A stretch of 64,000 nucleotides of DNA, taken from the NCBI RefSeq assembly GCF_003002095.1, contig NZ_PVZC01000008.1, forward strand, positions 372,001-436,000, in the 5' to 3' direction. The notes below the pieces were generated by a model. The model did not search any database, was not told the origin of the DNA, and saw only the letters and a list, made by a program, of their open reading frames with translations. Shown piece after piece: positions 18,196-26,394 of this stretch. The stretch comes from Allonocardiopsis opalescens (lineage in GTDB: Bacteria > Actinomycetota > Actinomycetes > Streptosporangiales > Streptosporangiaceae). Numbering within the stretch: the first letter of the stretch is position 1; every line of letters begins with the position of its first letter. The position numbers and the translations under genes were made by a program.

Positions 18196-18226
18196 AAAAA
18201 GACCGCCCGGCGAACCAGCGGCGGCC
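18196..18226 (-). terminator. Attenuator hairpin in the ABC-F leader
   Basis: On the - strand, GGCCGCC and GGCGGTC pair (one G-U) around a 12-base loop, followed at once by five U. It lies between the leader ORF and the ABC-F start, about 70 bases from the latter. The upstream GGCCCTGGGGCC segment could pair with its left arm as an antiterminator. Confidence 0.7.
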
Positions 18227-18236
18227 CCAGGGCCTG

Positions 18237-18266
18237 TCACCCTGAGATGTCGTCGTCCCCTACCAC
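18237..18266 (-). CDS. Nine-codon leader peptide of the ABC-F gene
   Basis: GTG-initiated ORF encoding MVGDDDISG, preceded by a strong GGAGGA site with a 5-base spacer. It ends 11 bases before the attenuator hairpin. A TAGGGT at 18304-18299 fits a -10 hexamer and would place the transcript start about 25 bases before the GTG. In known ABC-F resistance genes, drug-stalled ribosomes on such peptides prevent terminator formation. The peptide has no known stalling motif, so arrest is inferred. Confidence 0.65.
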   Translation of the reverse strand: MVGDDDISG

Positions 18267-18363
18267 GTCAGTCCTCCAAACCGAGATCACCAGCCTGCAC
18301 CCTACCCGACTCCCGTCCCCCAAGCCCGGACCTCACCCCCGATCCGACGTCACCGGCCTCCAC

Positions 18364-18698
18364 CCCCACAACGCGAGGCCAGACCTCAACCCACCCCGGT
18401 GGCAAAGGACGCAGCCCCACACGCGAACAACGGTGCCCCGCCCACCAGGTTGAGTCCGCCCCACACCGTGGAGGCGAGACCTCAACGACACGCGCCGGGG
18501 GCAAGGGGCACAGCCCCACACCCGCGAACAACGGCCCATCACCCACCCGATTCGATCCACCCCACATCGCCGAGATGAGACCTCAAGAATGTGCGGGGGC
18601 AAGGGGCACAGCCCCACACCCGCGAACGACGACCGGTCGCCCACCAGATACAACGAACCCCACATCGTTGCGGTGAGCCCGAACGATGTGGGGTGGCG
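18364..18698. repeat. Degenerate repeat array A (units of 95-101 bp)
   Basis: Units begin with CCCCACA at 18364, 18459, 18560 and 18658. Each contains GAGACCTCAA or a variant, then GGGGC...AGCCCC (a small hairpin), then CGCGAACAACGG. The + strand is A/C-rich and the - strand G/T-rich, quite unlike coding DNA nearby. No protein is supported. The array lies downstream of tRNA-Ala and runs into the ABC-F leader. Confidence 0.8.
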
Positions 18699-18775
18699 GG
18701 GGTCCAGGGGGGCGGCAGCCCCCCTGGTGTGGGGGGCTCCGGGGGGCCATGCCCCCCGGACCAACACAAACAGAC

Positions 18776-18812
18776 GACCCCGCGAGTTGGCCAACGGCCA
18801 ACGAGCAGGGTC
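18776..18812 (-). terminator. tRNA-Ala terminator
   Basis: Read on the - strand: GACCC, an inner TTGGCC-GTT-GGCCAA hairpin, then GGGTC, followed by GTCTGTTTGTG. It lies 10 bases after the tRNA end. Confidence 0.6.
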
Positions 18813-18822
18813 GCCCAGAGGA

Positions 18823-18895
<73 letters not shown>

Positions 18896-18978
18896 TTGCG
18901 GTGGTCCAAGCGTACCGGAGGTTGGGGGGCGTCTGGACCGGGTGGCCCGCCCGGCCCCGCGGCCGGGCGGGCTTGGGG

Positions 18979-19926
18979 TCAGCGCTGGTCGGCGGGGGTG
19001 TTGATCTGTTCGGCGATGTCGTCGGCGTAGGTGGTCACCCGGGTGTAGGCGCCGGGGAGGCCGGGCCTGGCGCAGCCGGCGCCCCAGGAGACGACGCCGG
19101 CGAGGGTGTTGTCGATGATGAGAGGGCCGCCGCTGTCGCCCTGGCAGCTGTCGACGCCGCCCTCGTCGTAGCCGACGCAGAAGTAGGACTCGATGTCGTA
19201 CAGGAAGCCGGCTTCGGCCAGGGCGTCGGTGCACTGCTGGTCGTCGACGGTGGGGGCCTGGGCCTGGCGGAGTATCGGGGAGCCCTCGCCGGAGCCTTCC
19301 CGGGTGTCGCCCCAGCCGAGGACGCGGCTCATGGTGCCGGGCTCGTAGAGGTCGGTCTGGTCGGGGGCGGCGTAGGCGATGGGCCGGTAGGGCATCTCGC
19401 GGTCCAGGGTGAGGACGGCGATGTCGGCGGGCGCCTGGACGTAGGGTTCGTCGGCGTGCGGTTCGTCGCGGCGGGGGGCGGGCGGGGCCGGCTCTTCCGT
19501 GGTGGTGGCGTCGGTCTGGGCGGCGGCCTCGAGGTAGTCGGGGTGCACCCAGATGTCGACGACGTCGCGCACGGTGCCGGCGTTGGTGCGCAGGTCGGTG
19601 CGGCCGCCGATGACCTGGACGTCGGAGGGGGTCACGAAGTCGGCGCAGTGCGCGGCGGTGACGACCTTGTCGGACGCGACGAGGGTGCCGCCGCAGGCCT
19701 GCGCGGACGGGCTGTCGGGATAGAGGTCGGGGTAGCTGATCGCGACGACCCACGGGTAGTCGTCGGTGCTGGCGGGGCCGCCGCCGACGATCATCGGTTC
19801 GTGGGTGGGCCCGGCGTCGGGGCTGTCGGCCGCGGCGGCCGCGACCGGTGCCGCGGCGCCCGCGGCCAGTACCGCGAGCAGGCCGACGCCGGCGAGGAGC
19901 AGGCGGCGCGGGGATGTCGTTCGCAT
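18979..19926 (-). CDS. Secreted trypsin-like serine protease (S1)
   Basis: 315 residues with a basic start, a hydrophobic signal peptide to about residue 35 and then an IVGG activation site, so it is probably exported as a zymogen. The catalytic triad is His93 (TAAHC), Asp168 (ADIAVL) and Ser265 (GDSGGPL); Asp six residues before the Ser predicts trypsin-like cleavage after Arg/Lys. A Pro/Glu/Asp-rich insertion of about 40 residues lies before the catalytic Asp. I favour ATG 19926, with GAGGG upstream; ATG 19941 or GTG 19959 are alternatives. It lies about 80 bases upstream of tRNA-Ala on the same strand. Confidence 0.93.
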   Translation of the reverse strand: MRTTSPRRLLLAGVGLLAVLAAGAAAPVAAAAADSPDAGPTHEPMIVGGGPASTDDYPWVVAISYPDLYPDSPSAQACGGTLVASDKVVTAAHCADFVTPSDVQVIGGRTDLRTNAGTVRDVVDIWVHPDYLEAAAQTDATTTEEPAPPAPRRDEPHADEPYVQAPADIAVLTLDREMPYRPIAYAAPDQTDLYEPGTMSRVLGWGDTREGSGEGSPILRQAQAPTVDDQQCTDALAEAGFLYDIESYFCVGYDEGGVDSCQGDSGGPLIIDNTLAGVVSWGAGCARPGLPGAYTRVTTYADDIAEQINTPADQR

Positions 19927-20147
19927 GGGGGCGGCCCTCATTTCCTGATGTTCCGTCACAAGAACCCGGCGAGGACCGCCGTTCGATGATTACCGAGCGG
20001 AGCGATCCGGTCACCGACGACAACTTTGCCAGTTCGGAGCCGTCTTCGCCCGCCCGCCGCACAGACAAAGCCGAACTTTCCTGACCGACAGTGGTCATCG
20101 CGTCACGGACAGCGCGGGCCGCTGCGCCGCCGCGCCTGTCACGGCGC

Positions 20148-20855
20148 TCAGAGCTGCGGCGCCTGCCCCACCGGACGGATCAGGATCTCGTTCACGTCGA
20201 CCGCGGGCGGCTGCCCGACCGCGTACAGCACGGCCCGCGCCACGTCGGCCGGGTCGAGCTTGGGGTCGCCGGCCCGGTCGGCCGGGATGCCGCCCGTGTC
20301 CACCAGGCCCGGCAGGACCAGGCTCACCCGCACGCCGGTGCCGACGCACTCGGCGCGGATGGACTGCGCCAGGCCGGTCACGGCCCACTTCGTCGCCGCG
20401 TAGAGGTTCCCCGGCCGCACACCGCGGCCCGCCGCAGACCCGGAGATGACGAAGTGCCCGCGACTTCGCACCAGCTCGGGCAGCGCGGCGCGCGCCGCGA
20501 TCGCCGGGCCGTAGACATTGGTGAGCACCATCTCCCGCCACTCCGGCGGCGGCGCGCCCCGGGTGCCCAGGAACGAGGTGTCGACGCTGACGCCCGCGTT
20601 GGCGAAGGCGACGTCGAGCCGGCCCCAGGTCCGCACCACCAGCCCCACGGCCTCGCGCACGGAGTCCCAGTCGGCGGCGTCGCAGGGCACGGCCAGCACC
20701 CGGTCGGGCGCCGCGATCTCCTCCGCCAGCCGGTGCAGTCCGGCCGCGTCGCGGGCCAGCAGCGCGACGCGGTGCCCGGCGCCGGCGGCGAGCCGCGCGG
20801 TGGCCGCGCCGATGCCGCGCGAGGCGCCCGTGATCAGGAAGGTTCCGCCGTCCAC
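20148..20855 (-). CDS. Short-chain dehydrogenase/reductase
   Basis: 235 residues of the classical SDR type: cofactor motif TGASRGIG, NAG at the fourth strand (FANAG), and the active-site Ser-(x13)-Tyr-x3-Lys in GSAAG...YAATK. The Arg residues after the second strand suggest NADP(H). The substrate is unknown. Start GTG 20855 diverges from the antiporter operon, whose promoter shares the 160-base gap. Confidence 0.9.
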   Translation of the reverse strand: MDGGTFLITGASRGIGAATARLAAGAGHRVALLARDAAGLHRLAEEIAAPDRVLAVPCDAADWDSVREAVGLVVRTWGRLDVAFANAGVSVDTSFLGTRGAPPPEWREMVLTNVYGPAIAARAALPELVRSRGHFVISGSAAGRGVRPGNLYAATKWAVTGLAQSIRAECVGTGVRVSLVLPGLVDTGGIPADRAGDPKLDPADVARAVLYAVGQPPAVDVNEILIRPVGQAPQL

Positions 20856-21015
20856 CGGGGCAGCGTAGCGCCGGGTGGAAGGCCGGTGGCAACGGTGCTC
20901 CGAACGCGTAAGGTGTGGGTGTCGAGGGCCGTCGAGAGATCCCCGTCACTCGGGGAATTGCGCCGCCGTCCTTCGCGGCTGTAGATCGCGGACCCAGGAA
21001 TTCGGGAGTAGTGCC

Positions 21016-21243
21016 ATGGGGCAGGGCGTCCACGTACAGGAACTGATGGGCATCGGCAAGCGCTACGACATCGACACCGGCGACCGCTCCACCCGCGTCT
21101 CGGTCGTCGTCCGGCGCGACGGCACCCGCGACCTCTACGTGTTCACCTCTGACTCCGAGGAGCCCACCGCGGTGCTCGAGCTGGACGAGGAGCACGCCCG
21201 CAAGATCGGTGCCGTGCTGGCCGGTACCTTCTTCGAGGCGTGA
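21016..21243 (+). CDS. Short antiporter regulatory subunit (KhtT N-domain-like)
   Basis: 75 residues resembling only the N-terminal part of actinobacterial cation/proton antiporter regulatory subunits: ELMGIGKRYDIDT, then VSVVVRRDGTRDLYVF. The usual C-terminal TrkA_C/RCK ligand domain is absent. The ORF ends cleanly before the transporter, so this is a short form rather than a frameshift as far as I can see. ATG 21016 lies 74 bases upstream of the antiporter gene on the same strand, implying an operon and a regulatory role on that transporter. Confidence 0.75.
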   Translation: MGQGVHVQELMGIGKRYDIDTGDRSTRVSVVVRRDGTRDLYVFTSDSEEPTAVLELDEEHARKIGAVLAGTFFEA

Positions 21244-21317
21244 GCCAGATCCCACCGCCGGCGGGCAAGGTGTCCGCTCCCCTCGTTCCTTCCCTGATGA
21301 CGTGAGGACGGACGACC

Positions 21318-22811
21318 ATGCACGGTGAGCTGCTGAGCCTCGGTGCACTGATCCTGATCGCCGCGCTGATCGCCCGGCTCGGCCGCCGCTTCGGCCTGCC
21401 CACGGTGCCGTGCTACATGATCGCCGGCATCGTCTTTGGACCCGGCACCCCCGGGCCCACCCTGATCGAGCACCCCGAGGACCTGAGCCTGCTGGCCTCC
21501 CTCGGCCTGGTGCTGCTGCTGTTCCACCTCGGCGTGGAGTTCCCGGTCGAGCAGGTGCTCGGCAGCGGGCGGCGGCTGTTCGTGGCGGCCGGCTGCTACA
21601 TCGGCCTGAACGTCACGGCCGGCCTGGTGTTCGGGCTGGCGCTGGGCTGGGGCGTGCCCGAGGCGCTGGTGCTCGCCGGCGCGCTCGGCATCTCCTCGTC
21701 CGCGATCGCCACCAAGCTGCTGATCGAGATGCGCCGGCTGACGAACGCGGAGACGCCGGTCATCCTGGGCGTGATCGTCATCGAGGACCTGTTCCTCGCC
21801 TTCTACCTCGCCCTGCTGCAGCCGGTGCTCTCCGGCGCCGAGTCGCCGCTCCTACTGGCCAGGGACATCGGCATCAGCTTCGGTTTCCTGGTGCTGCTGT
21901 TCGCGGTGGCCCGCTACGGCGCGCGGCTGATCGGCGCGCTGATCCACAGCCACGAGGACGAACTGCTCGCCATCGGCATGGTGGGCCTGGTGGCGCTGGT
22001 GGCGGGACTGTCGGCCGACGTCGGGCTCTCCGACGCGATCGGCGCGCTGATGATCGGGCTGGTGGTCTCGCGCACCTCGGTGCGCGACCGGGTGGAGCGG
22101 CTGGTGCTGCCGCTGCGCGACGTGTTCGCCGCGGTCTTCTTCGTCGCCTTCGGCCTGAGCATCAACATCGCCGACCTCGGCCCCGTCGTGGTGCCGGTGC
22201 TGATCGCGGTGGTGCTGACCGTGCTCACGAACGTCACCTCGGGCTTCATCGCGGCCCGCCTGTACGGCTTCAACCAGCGCGCGGCCGCCAACATCGGGCT
22301 GACGGTGCTGGGCAGGGGCGAGTTCTCCCTGATCCTGGCCACCCTCGCGCTCGCCGCCGGGCTGGACGAGCGCGTCGGCCCCTTCGTGGCGCTGTACGTG
22401 CTGATCCTGGCCGTGCTCAGCCCGCTGCTGGCCTCGCAGTCGCGCTACCTGGCGCGGGTGATGCCCGACCGGCTGCTCAACCCGAACTGGCGCTACGTGC
22501 GCGAGGAGACGATCAGCACCGCCTGCACCCATCTCGACCAGATCCGGATCGAGAACACCGACATCGACTACTGCCAGGCGTGCGGGGAGGACGGCGAGTG
22601 GGTGGAGCTGCGGCTCTGCACCAGCTGCGGCTTCGTCGGCTGCTGCAACGACTCCCCCAACCGGCACTCCGAGGCCCACTTCCGGGAGACCGAGCACCCC
22701 ATCATCGAGTCACTGCAGCCGGGCCAGGGCTGGGAGTACTGCTACGTGGACGAGACCCTGGTCCGCGAGCCGATGGGCAGCAACCGCTCGGAGAGCCGCT
22801 CCGAGAACTGA
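21318..22811 (+). CDS. CPA2 cation/proton antiporter fused to a UBP-type zinc finger
   Basis: 497 residues. Residues about 1-385 form a 12-13-helix monovalent cation/proton antiporter (GLPTVPCYMIAGIVFGP, SSSAIATKLL, LGRGEFSLI). The tail at about 400-480 is a UBP-type zinc finger: Cys403, Cys419/Cys422, Cys434/Cys437, Cys442, His450/His454 and His460. The tail replaces the RCK-N domain usual in KefB-like proteins. K+ or Na+ exchange is inferred. UBP fingers bind free C-terminal glycine tails in eukaryotes; the partner here is unknown. GAGGACGG precedes ATG 21318. Confidence 0.9.
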   Translation: MHGELLSLGALILIAALIARLGRRFGLPTVPCYMIAGIVFGPGTPGPTLIEHPEDLSLLASLGLVLLLFHLGVEFPVEQVLGSGRRLFVAAGCYIGLNVTAGLVFGLALGWGVPEALVLAGALGISSSAIATKLLIEMRRLTNAETPVILGVIVIEDLFLAFYLALLQPVLSGAESPLLLARDIGISFGFLVLLFAVARYGARLIGALIHSHEDELLAIGMVGLVALVAGLSADVGLSDAIGALMIGLVVSRTSVRDRVERLVLPLRDVFAAVFFVAFGLSINIADLGPVVVPVLIAVVLTVLTNVTSGFIAARLYGFNQRAAANIGLTVLGRGEFSLILATLALAAGLDERVGPFVALYVLILAVLSPLLASQSRYLARVMPDRLLNPNWRYVREETISTACTHLDQIRIENTDIDYCQACGEDGEWVELRLCTSCGFVGCCNDSPNRHSEAHFRETEHPIIESLQPGQGWEYCYVDETLVREPMGSNRSESRSEN

Positions 22812-22820
22812 GCGCCGCGG

Positions 22821-23414
22821 CTACCCGGCCGCGAGCCCGTCGAGCCAGCCGCGCACGACGGCGCGCAGCCGCTCGGGCGGCATGCGGTCGGGGAAGCTCA
22901 CGGCCTGGAGGGTGACGCCGTCGAGCAGCGCGCTCAGCTCGGCGGCGGCGGCCTCGGCGTCGGTGTCCGGCACCGCCTCGCCCGCCTGGACCAGGCGGTC
23001 GACCGCCTGCCTGCACAGGGCGAGGGCCTCGTCGTACATCGCGGTCACCGTGTGCCGGTACTCCGGTACGGCGCGGGCCTGCACCATGTAGGCGAGGACG
23101 ACGCGGTGCTCCTCGCGGCTGGCGTCGTCGAGCGGGAGCAGCGCCCACATCATGTCCTCGATGACCTGGCGCGGCGGCCGGCCGCGGTCGACCTTGGCCA
23201 GCCGCGCCTCCATCCGCTGGTCGATCAGCTCCAGCGCGTAGGCGCGCAGCGCGCTCTGGGAGCTGAAGTAGTGGCGCAGCGAGCCGGCCGAGAGCCCCGC
23301 CTCGACGGCGACGGCCCGCACCGAGGCCGCGCCGAAGCCGTCTCGCACGATGACCCGCCAGACGGCCTCGGCGACCGCCTGCCGCCGCTGCTCGGCGTCG
23401 ACCTTCCGTGGCAC
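22821..23414 (-). CDS. TetR-family regulator of divergent MFS gene
   Basis: 197 residues starting at GTG 23414 (VPRKVDAEQRR), with helix-turn-helix about 30-60 (VRAVAVEAGLSAGSLRHYFSSQSALR) and a TetR_C_6-like ligand domain. The long open frame upstream is antisense to the MFS gene. The start codons are 42 bases apart, with a palindrome and direct repeat between them, so it probably represses the MFS gene and itself. It converges with the antiporter. Confidence 0.88.
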   Translation of the reverse strand: MPRKVDAEQRRQAVAEAVWRVIVRDGFGAASVRAVAVEAGLSAGSLRHYFSSQSALRAYALELIDQRMEARLAKVDRGRPPRQVIEDMMWALLPLDDASREEHRVVLAYMVQARAVPEYRHTVTAMYDEALALCRQAVDRLVQAGEAVPDTDAEAAAAELSALLDGVTLQAVSFPDRMPPERLRAVVRGWLDGLAAG

Positions 23415-23431
23415 AGCCCCTACTATATGGC

Positions 23432-23455
23432 ACACTCGTACTAGTACACTCGTAC
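23432..23455. promoter_or_regulatory. Operator between divergent tetR and MFS genes
   Basis: ACACTCGTAC occurs twice, 14 bases apart (23432 and 23446), and a perfect palindrome GTACTAGTAC spans 23438-23447. It ends one base before the MFS ATG. Confidence 0.6.
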
Positions 23456-23456
23456 C

Positions 23457-25223
23457 ATGACCGAGGCTCCTCCGCGCACCGAGCGGCCCGCACGCGAGCG
23501 GCGCGCTCTGCTGAGCGCCACCCTCACCGCCGGAGCCGCCGAGGTCGTCGACTTCATGCTGCCGCTCTTCGCGGGGGTCGGGCTCGGCGCGTCGGCCACC
23601 GAGATCGGCGTGCTGCTCGCGGTGGAGCTGGTGCTGTCGGTGCTGGTGCGCCCGCTCGCCGGCGTGCTCGCCGACCGCCACGAACGGAGCACGGTCGCGG
23701 CGGTCGGTGCGGCGCTGTACGCCCTCGCCTGCGCCGGCTACGCCCTGGCGCCCGGCTTCGGCGCGGCCCTGGGCGCGGCCGCGCTGAGCGGCGTGGGCGG
23801 CGCGCTGCTGTGGGTGGCGCTGCGCGCCCTCGCCGGCGAGCGGCTGGGCGAGGACTCCGGCGTGTTCGCCCGGCTCGCCGCCGCCGAGTCCACCGGCGGC
23901 TGGGTCGTCTTCGTCCCCGCCCTGTTCGTCCAGTCCGCGGTGGGCTACCAGGGCATGTTCCTCGGCCTGGCGGTCTGCTGCGCCTGGGCGGCGGCCGCGC
24001 TGCTGAGCGCCCCGCGCCGTGCCGCCGGCCCCGAGGAGGCCGAGCCGCCCGGCGACGCCGCCGACCCCCGCGCCGCCGCCGCGCTCGGCTTCGGCCCGCT
24101 GGGCCGCCGGCTCGGCCCGATGCTGGCCGCCGTGGCCGCCACCATGGCGGCGGAGGCGGCGATCGGCCTGCTGCTCCTGCTGCACCTCCAGCGCGGCTTC
24201 GGCCTGGAGCCGATGCAGGTCGCCTACGTCTTCCTGCCCGGCGCGATCGCGATGAGCGTGCTGCCCGAGTACCTGCACGTCCTCGTCCGCCGCTTCGGGC
24301 GGCGGACGATGCTGGCCGCGTCATCGGTGGCCAGCGCCCTGTTCGCGGCCGGCCTCGCCATCGCCCCGAACCCGGTGGTCATCGCGGTGCTGTGGGTGCT
24401 GTCCGGGGTGGCCTGGGCGGTGGTCATCCCGGTGCAGCAGGCGGTGATCGCGGAGGCGGCCGGGCCGCGCCGCCTCGGGCGCGGTCTGGGCCTGTACGAG
24501 TCCGCCTGCCTTGTCGGCGCGCTCTTCGGCTCGCTCGGCGCCGGGGCGCTCTACGACTTCGGCTCGTGGGCCTGGGCCGCCGTCGTCTGCGCCGCCGTCA
24601 TCCTGGCCGGCGCGGTCATCGTGCCGCGAGCCGTGCGCGCCCTCGGCGTCCCCGACATCCCGTCCGAGCCACCGCCCGTTGAGGAGCCGGCGGACGGTCC
24701 GGAGGAGGCGGAGCCGGCGGCACGGCCGGCCGGCGGGACGGGCACGGACGCGGCCACCGCTCCGGAACCGGTAGGCGCCCGCCCGCCGCAGCAGGCCGGC
24801 ACGGCCGACCCGCCGCTCGGCGGCGCCGCTCCGCCGCAGCGGGCCGGGTCGGCCGACACGCCGCCCGGCGGCGGCCCTCCGGCCGACACCCAGGCATCGC
24901 CCACCGACTCCGAGCAGGCCCCGACCGCCACCCCCACCCGGCTCCTGCTCGTCCTCGGCGCGCACACGGCGGTATTCGCCGCGGCCATCGCCCTGGCCCT
25001 GCTTCTGGTCCCCGGCATGACCGCCAACGCCCTGTTCGGCGTCAACACCGGCGGCCTCGACGTCCTGCTGCGCGACCTGCTCACCGGCCAGGGCAACCTG
25101 TCCGACCTCGTCGCCCTGCTCACCCGCGTCTGGATGGTCGCCTACGCCATCGACCTGGTGAGCACCCTCTGGAAGGCGGGCGCCGCCCTGGCGCGCCGCC
25201 GCCGAGAGCATGGCCGGCGTTGA
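23457..25223 (+). CDS. MFS transporter with C-terminal extra membrane domain
   Basis: 588 residues. Residues about 15-405 form a 12-helix major facilitator (loop RPLAGVLADRHERS after helix 2). It continues with about 90 residues of Pro/Ala/Glu/Gly-rich linker, including two imperfect copies of PPQxAGxAD...GG, and a terminal segment with two or three hydrophobic helices (about 500-575). Such an appended membrane domain is unusual for MFS exporters. The substrate is unknown. A divergent TetR and an operator at the start suggest substrate-induced efflux. The start is ATG 23457. Confidence 0.87.
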   Translation: MTEAPPRTERPARERRALLSATLTAGAAEVVDFMLPLFAGVGLGASATEIGVLLAVELVLSVLVRPLAGVLADRHERSTVAAVGAALYALACAGYALAPGFGAALGAAALSGVGGALLWVALRALAGERLGEDSGVFARLAAAESTGGWVVFVPALFVQSAVGYQGMFLGLAVCCAWAAAALLSAPRRAAGPEEAEPPGDAADPRAAAALGFGPLGRRLGPMLAAVAATMAAEAAIGLLLLLHLQRGFGLEPMQVAYVFLPGAIAMSVLPEYLHVLVRRFGRRTMLAASSVASALFAAGLAIAPNPVVIAVLWVLSGVAWAVVIPVQQAVIAEAAGPRRLGRGLGLYESACLVGALFGSLGAGALYDFGSWAWAAVVCAAVILAGAVIVPRAVRALGVPDIPSEPPPVEEPADGPEEAEPAARPAGGTGTDAATAPEPVGARPPQQAGTADPPLGGAAPPQRAGSADTPPGGGPPADTQASPTDSEQAPTATPTRLLLVLGAHTAVFAAAIALALLLVPGMTANALFGVNTGGLDVLLRDLLTGQGNLSDLVALLTRVWMVAYAIDLVSTLWKAGAALARRRREHGRR

Positions 25224-25478
25224 CCCGCCTTCGCCGATCCCGGCGACGCCGCCCGACCGCCGGACCGACCGGGGCGTCCGCGGATCCCGTTCCGGTCGAG
25301 AAGCTTGCGCAGCGCTCGCCGGTCAGGCCGGCGCCGGATCACCTTCACCGATCCGGCACGGCCGTCCTGCCCGAAGAGCCCATGCGACGCGCGTCCGTCC
25401 GTCAGCCTCGAGCGCTTTCACCACCCCGGCACGACTGTCCCGACCGGGACACCGACGCGGCGCAGGCCGACCCGGCGG

Positions 25479-26315
25479 TCAGCGCCGGATGACCTCCACC
25501 AGGCCGGCGAAGCTCTCCCGGCCGCGTCCGGCCGCGATTCCGCGCGCCGTCAGCGACTGCACCAGCCTCGGCAGCGCGGAGTCGACGCCCCGCTGCTCGC
25601 TGGTCCTGACCAGGTGCTCCATCAGCGGAGCGTCCAGTTCCAGCCACTCCTGGTCGCCCGGATAGGCCCGGTCGTCGATCTGCCCGGCGTAGCCCTCGAT
25701 CACGTCGGCGACCGTCGTCCGCAGCCAGTGCGTGAGCAGCGGCGTCAGCGTGCGCGCGCCCACACCGTCGGTGCCGAGCAGCGCCGCCGTGTGCAGGTAT
25801 CCCGTCAGCGTCGCCCAGGCCAGGTTCAGCATCGCGAGATCGTAAAGGGACGCCGTACCGGGGTCCGCCCCCAGGTAGGTGGCGCCGCCCAAGCGGGCCA
25901 GCACGGTTTCCCGGTCGCGGAACACCTCGGCGGCACCGCTGTAGACCAGCACCGTCTCGGGCTCACCGACGTGTTCGGGATGGCCCATCAGCGCGCCGCG
26001 CAGGTACCGGCCGCCATGGTCGGCCACCCGTTCAGCCGCCTCGCGCGCCTCATCACCGGTCCCCGAGGTGAGGTCGACCACGTCGCGCCCGGCGAGCCGC
26101 CGTCCGGCCCGGTCGAGCAGACCGAGCAGCGCGCCGTGGTCCTCGGCGCATACCACCACGAGCCGCGCACCGGGCGGCAGCTCGACCGCCCCCGCCGCCA
26201 CCGGCAGGGCGACCGCGCCGCCCGCTTCCGCCAGCACCCGGCCCACCGCCGCGCCCCGCGCGTTGTCGCCGCCGACCACCGCCACCGCACCGGATCCGTC
26301 CGTCCCCGTGTCCAT
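25479..26315 (-). CDS. NAD(P)-binding imine-reductase-like oxidoreductase
   Basis: 278 residues. The N-terminal Rossmann domain is atypical: AVVGGDNARGAAVGRVLAEAG replaces GxGxxG. A helical C-terminal dimer domain (LYDLAMLNLAWATLTGYLHTAALLG...) matches imine reductase/6-phosphogluconate dehydrogenase-related enzymes. The degenerate nucleotide loop makes activity uncertain. I start at ATG 26315, which has AAGGAGG at -9, not at the upstream ATG. A 33-base palindrome lies 46 bases upstream. Confidence 0.75.
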   Translation of the reverse strand: MDTGTDGSGAVAVVGGDNARGAAVGRVLAEAGGAVALPVAAGAVELPPGARLVVVCAEDHGALLGLLDRAGRRLAGRDVVDLTSGTGDEAREAAERVADHGGRYLRGALMGHPEHVGEPETVLVYSGAAEVFRDRETVLARLGGATYLGADPGTASLYDLAMLNLAWATLTGYLHTAALLGTDGVGARTLTPLLTHWLRTTVADVIEGYAGQIDDRAYPGDQEWLELDAPLMEHLVRTSEQRGVDSALPRLVQSLTARGIAAGRGRESFAGLVEVIRR

Positions 26316-26361
26316 CCGCCGCCTCCTTCTCGCCGGTCCGCGCACCGCGGACCGATCCATC

Positions 26362-26394
26362 AACCTACGAAATGTAACTTACGTTATGTAGGTT
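26362..26394. promoter_or_regulatory. Long imperfect operator palindrome
   Basis: AACCTAC and GTAGGTT arms bound a 33-base imperfect palindrome in AT-rich DNA upstream of the reductase gene. It probably binds a dimeric repressor, perhaps the TetR encoded at 26804-27397. Confidence 0.6.

Noticed and set aside
17164-18240. 358-residue frame starting inside the ABC-F leader peptide
   Set aside because: It overlaps the ABC-F gene out of frame and is Gly/Ala/Arg-rich. Its GTG is part of the leader ORF end.
22821-24278. 485-residue version of the TetR protein
   Set aside because: The added N-terminus is antisense to the MFS gene; GTG 23414 matches the usual TetR start and faces the operator.
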